Positions 1-5,522 of a stretch of DNA of 64,000 nt are shown piece after piece. The stretch comes from Streptomyces cyanogenus. GTDB lineage: Bacteria; Actinomycetota; Actinomycetes; Streptomycetales; Streptomycetaceae. Each line of letters begins with the position of its first letter. The stretch's first letter is position 1. The notes below the pieces were generated by a model that ran no database searches, was not told the origin of the DNA, and worked only from the letters and a program-made list of their open reading frames with translations. The stretch spans positions 7,168,001 to 7,232,000 of the forward strand of contig NZ_CP071839.1 in the NCBI RefSeq assembly GCF_017526105.1, written 5' to 3'. A program made the translations under genes and the position numbers.

Positions 1-70
1 GCGACGGCACGTACAGCCAGGCCCGCTGGGCGAACGGCTTGCCGTCGACGGTCGCCGGCACCTCGTGGAA
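1..70 (-). pseudogene. Reading frame continuing past the TAG of the cyclase-like gene
   Basis: Read leftward from the TAG at 73-71 in the same frame, the sequence gives FHEVPATVDGKP and then FAQRAWLYVPS before the window ends. There is no other stop, and the composition is that of an ordinary Streptomyces coding end. This is the expected C-terminal strand of the upstream protein, so the intact gene would have run to at least the window edge. One base change (for example GAG to TAG) explains the break. Confidence 0.6.
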
Positions 71-649
71 CTAGTCGCGGTGGCGTCCGGTGTATCCGGA
101 GTCGACGGCGTCCTGGTAGCAGCGGTCGGAGAGGATGGCCGCGACATGCGTGATGTTCTCGCTGTGTTCGGCCAGTACGGCCCGGACCGGACGGGAGTCG
201 AGCAGCCGGTGCGTGTCGGTGCGGGCCGTTCCGTTGCCGCCGAACGCGTCCGCGCTGTCGGGCAGCGGACCGATGTGGAGACCGACCCGCAGCCGCAGCG
301 GGGCCGTGCCGAGGGCGTGGACGTTCAGTTCGGCGACGACGTCCTGCAGGGTGTCCAGCCAGGGGTGGATGACCAGCGGCATCAACGCGGGGTCGAAGCC
401 CAGGACGTAGCCGTCGCCGGTGGGGGCGGGGAACAGCCGGTCGGTCCACAGCCGCGTCAGTCCGGAGCGTTGGAGCGAGATCCTCAGGACGTCGGGCACC
501 GCCCGGCTGACCACCTCGTGGTCGATGGCGGGGCGCTCGGTGAAGCCCTTCAGGTCCACGGCCAGGATGCCGCGGTACGGCGGGAGCGGGCGGCTGCGGG
601 AGTAAGGGGCCGCGGACGTCGCGGGCAGCCCGGCACGGTCGCTGTGCAT
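71..649 (-). CDS. Nucleotidyl-cyclase-like protein, truncated by an in-frame TAG
   Basis: The predicted product is 192 residues from the ATG at 649, chosen because GAGGAGAG lies just upstream; longer starts add only a proline-rich stretch. The core looks like a class III nucleotidyl cyclase. VDLKGF (Asp32) and GDGY (Asp79) sit where the two metal-binding aspartates of that fold sit, and RLRVGLHIGP follows. In that family such residues cyclise ATP or GTP, but activity here is inference. The frame ends in TAG at 71-73, yet the same frame stays open to the window edge and still reads like family sequence, so the gene has probably acquired a nonsense mutation or carries a sequencing error. It lies downstream of a Crp/Fnr-type gene on the same strand, which suggests a second-messenger link. 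An alternative is a cyclase-like fold with a non-catalytic role. Confidence 0.7.
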   Translation of the reverse strand: MHSDRAGLPATSAAPYSRSRPLPPYRGILAVDLKGFTERPAIDHEVVSRAVPDVLRISLQRSGLTRLWTDRLFPAPTGDGYVLGFDPALMPLVIHPWLDTLQDVVAELNVHALGTAPLRLRVGLHIGPLPDSADAFGGNGTARTDTHRLLDSRPVRAVLAEHSENITHVAAILSDRCYQDAVDSGYTGRHRD

Positions 650-735
650 TCTCTCTCCTCGGCGAAGGCCCGCCGGCAGCAGGGCGGTCGGGCCCGGTAC
701 CGGCGGACAGGGGGGGGGGCGCTGGTGAGTGCGCC

Positions 736-757
736 CTCCGAGCTTCGCCACTCGGAG
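736..757. terminator. Small hairpin upstream of the cyclase-like gene
   Basis: CTCCGAG at 736-742 pairs perfectly with CTCGGAG at 751-757 over an 8-base loop. It lies after the Crp-type gene and before the cyclase start, so it may end or attenuate transcription between them. There is no T-run. Confidence 0.3.
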
Positions 758-764
758 AGAAGGG

Positions 765-808
765 CAGTGCACGCTCAGTGCACACAGGCAGTGACGGCCG
801 TCACTGCC
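765..808. promoter_or_regulatory. Crp/Fnr-type palindrome with two flanking direct repeats
   Basis: GGCAGTGACGG at 787-797 is followed directly by its reverse complement at 798-808, a perfect 22-base palindrome. Its centre reads GTGA, six bases, TCAC, which matches the known Crp half-site pattern (TGTGA-N6-TCACA). Beside it CAGTGCAC occurs twice, at 765-772 and 776-783, exactly 11 bases (one helical turn) apart. The site lies between the Crp-type gene (ends 832) and the cyclase-like gene (starts 649). It could be the operator for the latter. A hairpin terminator for the former is the alternative. Confidence 0.5.
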
Positions 809-831
809 GATCGGCAGCGGGAGCCGGCCGG

Positions 832-1485
832 TCAGGCCGGGAGCCGCCGCAGGACGTCGTGCAGCCGGCGCTCGTCCATGACCTCGATGCAGGTCTTGTC
901 GGCCCGGACACAGCTCGGACCCAGGCGCCGCAGCGCGTCACTGACGGAGTTGCGGCTCACTCCGAGGTGCTGGGCGAGTTCCCTCCGGGTGAGGCGGAAG
1001 ACGCTGTCGTCCGACATGGCCGCCAGGCGCAGCAGCACCCCCGCGAGCCGCTGGTCGAGGTCGCCCTCGCCCGCCTCGGTCTGCTCCCACAGGCGGTCGT
1101 TGGCCAGGCAGGCCAGCCTGCCCGGGAGGTTGTGCCGCTCCACGAAGTGCCGGAAGGCGTTCGCGGGAATCGAGGTTACTTGGCAGGTGCTAATTGCTTG
1201 TACGTCGGCGAGGCGGGTCCTGTGGTTCTGTACCGCCATCTCGCCGAGCACTTCGCCCGGCCCCCGGAAGCTCAGCAGCCTCTCCCGGCCGTCGATGTTC
1301 CTGCGGACTATCTTCACCAGGCCGCTGATCAGTGCCAGTACATGCGTTCCGGTATCGCCCTGGCGGAGCAGCGTCGTCCCCGCCGGGTGGGTGCGGCGGG
1401 GGCCGCTCGTCAGCTGGTCCCATGCCTCGCCGGGGACGAGGTCGCGCAGTGTCCGGGCCGGAGAAACCCGAATGTCTTCGCTCAT
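832..1485 (-). CDS. Crp/Fnr family transcriptional regulator
   Basis: The 217-residue protein has the usual family length. Residues about 15-130 form a cyclic-nucleotide-binding beta-roll: GTTLLRQGDTGTHV is followed by GEVLGEMAVQNHRTRLADV, which aligns with the phosphate-binding cassette and keeps the Glu and Arg. The C-terminal winged helix contains TRRELAQHLGVSRNSVSDAL, a good recognition helix. No FNR-type cysteine cluster is visible, so a nucleotide or small ligand is a likelier signal than an iron-sulfur cluster. No Shine-Dalgarno precedes the ATG, but TACGTT lies six bases upstream, so the mRNA may be leaderless. The neighbouring cyclase-like gene and Crp-like palindrome suggest one circuit. 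The effector is unknown. Confidence 0.9.
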   Translation of the reverse strand: MSEDIRVSPARTLRDLVPGEAWDQLTSGPRRTHPAGTTLLRQGDTGTHVLALISGLVKIVRRNIDGRERLLSFRGPGEVLGEMAVQNHRTRLADVQAISTCQVTSIPANAFRHFVERHNLPGRLACLANDRLWEQTEAGEGDLDQRLAGVLLRLAAMSDDSVFRLTRRELAQHLGVSRNSVSDALRRLGPSCVRADKTCIEVMDERRLHDVLRRLPA

Positions 1486-1632
1486 GCGACGAACGTAGAC
1501 GGCCCCGGTGGCTTCCGGGGCGCAATGATCGTTTCTGTTCGCGTGCTTTCCCTCCTGCCGGATGGGGCCCGTCCTCGGATCGGGGGCCTGCTCGAAGACC
1601 CGCTGAACGGGACCGCGAGGGCCCGTCCACGC

Positions 1633-1677
1633 CGAACTCCCCGCAGCCGTCGCTCTCCTGCGGCTGTGGGGAGTTCG
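1633..1677. terminator. Strong hairpin between the stress membrane gene and the Crp-type gene
   Basis: Bases 1633-1649 pair with 1661-1677 over 17 positions with a single G-T wobble and an 11-base loop. It sits about 100 bases after the stop of the leftward GlsB/YeaQ gene and before the Crp-type gene, so it most likely ends the former transcript. There is no U-tract, as is common in Streptomyces. Confidence 0.6.
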
Positions 1678-1773
1678 AGGGCGGGCGGTGGGCCGCCCGG
1701 CCGGCAGTGGGCGCCGGCGGACGCCGTGCGGCAGGGCCGCGGGGAATCCACGGCCGTGCCCGGCGTCAGCCGG

Positions 1774-2052
1774 TCACGCGTGGCGGTGCGAGTGCCGGTT
1801 GCCGGCGATGAGGCGGTAGAGGGCGAGCAGGATGAGGGAGCCGACGATCGCGGCGAGCCAGGTGGAGAGGTCGAAGAACCCGTCGATCGAGTCGACGCCG
1901 AAGATCACCTTGCCGAGCCAGCCGCCGAGCAGACCGCCGGCCACGCCGATGAGCATGGTGATGATGATGCCGCCGGGGTCCTTGCCCGGCATGATGGCCT
2001 TGGCGATGGCGCCGGCGAGCAGGCCGATGATGATCCACGCGATGATGCCCAT
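1774..2052 (-). CDS. GlsB/YeaQ/YmgE family stress-response membrane protein
   Basis: The 92-residue protein is nearly all membrane. A first helix GIIAWIIIGLLAGAIAKAI is followed by PGKDPGG, a Gly-rich second helix and a third helix near LAAIVGSLILLALYRLIAG, ending in a His-rich tail (HSHRHA). This is the transglycosylase-associated/YeaQ family pattern and length. These proteins are stress-induced in several bacteria but have no settled biochemical role. The start at 2052 follows ACGGAGACGC; longer starts add no conserved sequence. It is a single gene, with a strong hairpin about 100 bases downstream and a sigmaB-like promoter candidate about 50 bases upstream. Confidence 0.88.
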   Translation of the reverse strand: MGIIAWIIIGLLAGAIAKAIMPGKDPGGIIITMLIGVAGGLLGGWLGKVIFGVDSIDGFFDLSTWLAAIVGSLILLALYRLIAGNRHSHRHA

Positions 2053-2375
2053 GTGCGTCTCCGTCTCGTCGGATAAAGACTGTGTTAGCTCCCCGTCTGT
2101 ACCGTCTGCGCTCGTACAAACGTCCTGCCGCTGAATCGGGGGCTTCCGCGCCGGGTGGGCGGCCGGAGCCCGGAGCGTCACACCCCCGCCGGCGATGCGG
2201 TTGGTGGCCTCGCGCAGGGTGCTCATCTGTGAACTTGGGCCCTCCGAAGAGCATGTCTGCTTAGTAATGAGCCTGGTGGGAAGTCGGAGGTGCACAGCCC
2301 GCCTCCGGTGGACCGGTGCGGCGGGTCGATTCCCGGGTGAGGCAGTCAGCGTTCGCCCGTCACCTTAGGAGTGCC
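2053..2375. other. Divergent intergenic region
   Basis: This stretch separates the leftward stress gene from the rightward ligase gene. Apart from the promoter candidate at 2099-2121 I see a 6-base-stem hairpin (CGGAGG 2285-2290, CCTCCG 2302-2307) and no convincing gene. Confidence 0.4.
2099..2121 (-). promoter_or_regulatory. Candidate sigmaB-type promoter for the stress membrane gene
   Basis: On the minus strand GTTT (from 2121) is followed 13 bases later by CGGTAC (2104-2099). Streptomyces sigmaB promoters follow GNNTN, 14-16 bases, GGGTAY, so this is one mismatch and about one base short. It lies about 50 bases before the ATG. The match is suggestive only. Confidence 0.3.
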
Positions 2376-3566
2376 GTGACCGTTCGCATCGGAGTGGAAG
2401 AGGAATTCCACATCGTCGAGGTGGAGACGGGCCTGCTCGCCCCGCGAGCCGACGCCATGTTGGAAACGCTCCCTGCAGGTACCTTCACGACCGAACTGCA
2501 GCAGGCGACCGTCGAGTGGAACAGCGGTGTGCACGAGTCCCTCGGCGGCCTGTACGACGATGTCATCAGCGCCAGACGCAGGCTCGACGGCGCCGCGAGC
2601 GCACACGGACTGGCCGTGGTGGCCGCCGGTACCGTGCCGCTGGCCCGCACCCAGGACACCCGCCCCACCGCCGGGCGCCGCTATCGCCGCATGGTCGACG
2701 AGTACCGCATGATCGCCGACGAGCAGCTGATCTGCGGCACCCACGTCCACGTCGACGTGCCCGACCGCGACCTGGCCGTGCGCCTCATGTGCGAGGTGGG
2801 CCCGTGGCTGCACGTCCTGCTGGCCCTGTCCGCCAGCTCCCCCTTCTGGCTGGGCGCCGACACCGGCTACGCCAGCTGGCGGACCATGGTGTGGCAGCGC
2901 TGGCCGACCGCGGGCCCGCCGGGATGCTACGCCGACGCCGCCGAGTACGACGCGGCCGTGCAGTGCCTGATCGACTCCGGTGTCATCAGCGACGCGGGAA
3001 TGATCTACCACGACATCCGGCCGTCCGCCCACCAGCAGACCCTCGAACTGCGCATCTGCGACGCCTGCCCCCGAGCGGAGACGGTCGTGCTGATCGCCGG
3101 CCTCTACCGCGCCCTGGTGACCGACGCCCGTGAGCGGCTGGAGACGTCGGACGCGCCCGCCTGCCCGGGCCGGCACGAGTGGCTGCGCGCCGCTGCCTGG
3201 CGGGCCGCGCGGTCGGGCCTCGAAGGGGTCCTGATCGATCCCGAGACCCGGCACGAGGCCCCTGCGGCGCAGGTCGTCCGCCGCCTGCTGGGGCGGGTGC
3301 GCCCGGCGCTCGAAGCCGCCGGCGACTGGCACACCGTCCGGGACCTCGCGGAGCGGGCGCTCGCGTCCGGCAGCGCGGCCCACCGGATGCGCGTCACCGC
3401 CGCCGAGGACGACCTGTTCGCCTGCACGGATCTGGCGATCGCGGAGACCCGGGGAGACGACCAGCCGCGCCGACGGCCCGCCGCCCCAGCCCGGCGCGTC
3501 GCCTCCCCGGGGCGGCCCGTCGCCCACCCCTCCGGGGCCGGCCGGGCCGGGATCGCCGGCCGCTGA
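2376..3566 (+). CDS. GCS2-type carboxylate-amine ligase (YbdK family)
   Basis: The protein is 396 residues, with GTG chosen at 2376 because AGGAG ends four bases before it and the family start RIGVEEEFHIVE follows directly. The GCS2 (PF04107) signature runs through the protein: GVEEEF, then CGTHVHVDVPDRD, then WRTMVWQRWPTAGPP, then IYHDIRPS and LELRICD. Family members activate a carboxylate with ATP and couple it to an amine. The E. coli homologue makes gamma-glutamylcysteine weakly, and others start ergothioneine synthesis. The substrate here cannot be read from sequence. The last about 40 residues are Pro/Ala/Arg-rich and likely disordered. It is followed by a small Gly/Cys-ended frame, an asparagine-synthase-like enzyme and an S9 peptidase on the same strand, so a joint pathway is likely. 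Confidence 0.85.
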   Translation: MTVRIGVEEEFHIVEVETGLLAPRADAMLETLPAGTFTTELQQATVEWNSGVHESLGGLYDDVISARRRLDGAASAHGLAVVAAGTVPLARTQDTRPTAGRRYRRMVDEYRMIADEQLICGTHVHVDVPDRDLAVRLMCEVGPWLHVLLALSASSPFWLGADTGYASWRTMVWQRWPTAGPPGCYADAAEYDAAVQCLIDSGVISDAGMIYHDIRPSAHQQTLELRICDACPRAETVVLIAGLYRALVTDARERLETSDAPACPGRHEWLRAAAWRAARSGLEGVLIDPETRHEAPAAQVVRRLLGRVRPALEAAGDWHTVRDLAERALASGSAAHRMRVTAAEDDLFACTDLAIAETRGDDQPRRRPAAPARRVASPGRPVAHPSGAGRAGIAGR

Positions 3567-3639
3567 GGCGTACGGCAGGACCCCTGCTCCCCTCGATACA
3601 CCCGTACATCACGCTCTTTTGCGAAGGAGAAGCACCACC

Positions 3640-3753
3640 GTGTCGATCAGTACCGGCCACATACCGGTGGGCGGCCCACCGGGTACCTCACAGCCGCACA
3701 CCCCGGGACACCCGTACGCACAGCGGGGAGGTGGTTGCGGATGTGCGGCCTGA
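3640..3753 (+). CDS. Putative 37-residue Gly/Cys-ended peptide (possible RiPP precursor)
   Basis: A GTG at 3640 follows AAGGAGA at a 9-base spacing, one of the best ribosome binding sites in the window. The frame runs 37 codons to TGA at 3751-3753. The peptide begins MSISTGHIPVGGPPG, has a Pro/His-rich middle (PHTPGHPY) and ends AQRGGGCGCAA. Its last 13 bases overlap the start of the amidotransferase gene (ATG 3741) in another frame, so the two would be translationally coupled. By my count 25 of 37 third positions are G or C, lower than its neighbours, as is common in short peptide genes. The run of enzymes around it (ligase, amidotransferase, peptidase) is what a modified-peptide cluster would contain. 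It could instead be only a coupling leader. Confidence 0.5.
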   Translation: MSISTGHIPVGGPPGTSQPHTPGHPYAQRGGGCGCAA

Positions 3754-5522
3754 GCGGTGAGATGCGCTTCGACGGCACCCGCCCCGACCTGGCTGCCGTC
3801 GAGCGCATGACCGACCGGCTTGCCGCCCGCGGACCCGACGGCCAGGGCGTCTGGTCGCGGGACGCCGTCGCGCTGGGGCACCGCCGTCTGAAGATCATCG
3901 ACCTCTCCGAGCGCGGGGCCCAGCCCCTGACCGACACCGAGCAGCAGATCACCGGCGTCTTCAACGGGTGCATCTACAACTACAAGGAGCTGCGCGCGGA
4001 ACTGACGGCCCTCGGCCACCGGTTCCGGTCCACCTCCGACACCGAGGTCGTGCTTGCGGCGTACCGGCAGTGGGGGACCGCCTGTGTCGACCGCTTCTAC
4101 GGCATGTTCGCCTTCGCCCTCGTCGAGCACCGGACCGGCCGTCTGGTGCTGGGCCGCGACCGGCTCGGCATCAAGCCCCTGTACCTGGCGCAGACCCCCG
4201 GGCGGCTGCGCTTCGCCTCCTCGCTGCCCGCCCTGCTCGCGGCCGGCGGCGTGGACACCTCGCTCGACCCGGTCGCCGTGCACCAGTACCTCAGCTGGCA
4301 CGCGACCGTGGCCGCCCCCCGGACCGTGCTGGCGGGAGTGCGCAAGCTTGCCCCGGCCACCGTGCGGGTCGTCGAGCCCGACGGCACCTACCGGGAGCAC
4401 TGCTACTGGCAGCCGTCGTACACGCGCCGCCCCGAGCACGCCGGGATGGGCCCCGCCGAGTGGCGGGACGCGGTGCTGGAAGCCCTGCGCACCGCGGTAC
4501 GGCGGCGGATGGTCGCCGACGTTCCGGTCGGCGTCCTGCTGTCCGGAGGACTGGACTCCAGCCTGATCGTGGCCCTGCTGGCCGACGAGGGGCAGCGGGA
4601 CCTGGCGACGTTCAGCGTGGGCTTCGAGGCGGAGGCCGGTGTCGAAGGGGACGAGTTCCGCTACTCCGACCTGGTGGCCCGGGAGTTCGCCACCGATCAC
4701 CAGCAGCTGGTGGTTCCCTCGCAGCGCGTGTCGACGGCCCTGGACGCGGCGGTCGCGGCGATGAGCGAGCCCATGATGAGCCACGACGTGGTCGCCTTCC
4801 ACCTGCTGTCCGAGGAGGTGTCCAAGAACGTCAAGGTCGTCCAGAGCGGGCAGGGCGCCGACGAGGTCTTCGCCGGCTACCACTGGTACCCGGAACTGGC
4901 CGCCGTGGCCCGCGAAGAGGAGCCGCAGAGATACGCCGAGACGTACTTCGACCGGCCGCACGCCGACCTCGCCGCGATGCTGCAACCGGACATGCTGCCG
5001 CGGGAGGACGTCTCCGGCCGGTTCGTCCGGGAGCACATGGCGGCGCCGGGGGCCGAGACGGCGCTCGACGCCGCCCTGCGCCTCGACACCCATGTCATGC
5101 TGGTGGACGACCCGGTCAAGCGGGTCGACAACATGACGATGGACTGGGGCCTGGAGGCCCGCGTGCCCTTCCTGGACCACGAACTGGTCGAGCTGGCGGC
5201 CGCGTGCCCGCCGGAGCTGAAGCTGGCCGACGGCGGCAAGGGCGTCCTGAAGGAGGCCGGCCGCAAACTCCTGCCCCGCGAGGTGGTCGACCGTCCCAAG
5301 GGCTACTTCCCGGTCCCGGCGATCACCCACATGGCTGGCCCCGTCCTGGACAAGGTGCGTGAGGCGTTGGCCGCCCCCGAGGCGAAGCGGCGCGGACTCT
5401 TCAAGGACTCCTACGTCGCCGGACTCCTGGCGGCCCCCGACCGACACCGCACCAAGCGCGGAGCGAACGCACTGTGGCAAGTGGCTTTGCTGGAGATATG
5501 GCTGCAGACGCACGGAATCTGA
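3741..5522 (+). CDS. Asparagine-synthase-like glutamine amidotransferase
   Basis: The protein is 593 residues and starts MCGLSG, so Cys2 becomes the N-terminal nucleophile after Met removal; that fixes the ATG at 3741, preceded by GGGGAGG. The N-terminal class II glutaminase (about 1-210) releases ammonia from glutamine; RGPDGQG and FNGCIYNY are visible. The C-terminal synthetase domain has the PP-loop SGGLDSS at 268-274 and GQGADEVFAGY. The sequence resembles the 'trio' amidotransferases annotated as N-acetylglutaminylglutamine amidotransferase, the last step of an osmolyte pathway. The usual partners (GNAT/ATP-grasp synthetase, M42 peptidase) are absent. A GCS2 ligase, a small peptide frame and an S9 peptidase stand in their place. 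It may amidate or cyclise a side chain of the small peptide, or amidate a gamma-glutamyl dipeptide. Plain asparagine synthesis is less likely in this context. Confidence 0.85.
   Translation: MCGLSGEMRFDGTRPDLAAVERMTDRLAARGPDGQGVWSRDAVALGHRRLKIIDLSERGAQPLTDTEQQITGVFNGCIYNYKELRAELTALGHRFRSTSDTEVVLAAYRQWGTACVDRFYGMFAFALVEHRTGRLVLGRDRLGIKPLYLAQTPGRLRFASSLPALLAAGGVDTSLDPVAVHQYLSWHATVAAPRTVLAGVRKLAPATVRVVEPDGTYREHCYWQPSYTRRPEHAGMGPAEWRDAVLEALRTAVRRRMVADVPVGVLLSGGLDSSLIVALLADEGQRDLATFSVGFEAEAGVEGDEFRYSDLVAREFATDHQQLVVPSQRVSTALDAAVAAMSEPMMSHDVVAFHLLSEEVSKNVKVVQSGQGADEVFAGYHWYPELAAVAREEEPQRYAETYFDRPHADLAAMLQPDMLPREDVSGRFVREHMAAPGAETALDAALRLDTHVMLVDDPVKRVDNMTMDWGLEARVPFLDHELVELAAACPPELKLADGGKGVLKEAGRKLLPREVVDRPKGYFPVPAITHMAGPVLDKVREALAAPEAKRRGLFKDSYVAGLLAAPDRHRTKRGANALWQVALLEIWLQTHGI

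Noticed and set aside
1482-1751. An 89-codon minus-strand frame overlapping the terminator hairpin
   Set aside because: It contains the hairpin and has Arg/Pro-rich non-coding character.
3741-5522. Reading the amidotransferase as a lasso-peptide cyclase
   Set aside because: It has the full glutaminase half with Cys2 and lacks B1/B2 partners; the small upstream peptide has no typical lasso leader. I kept only the broader peptide-modification idea.
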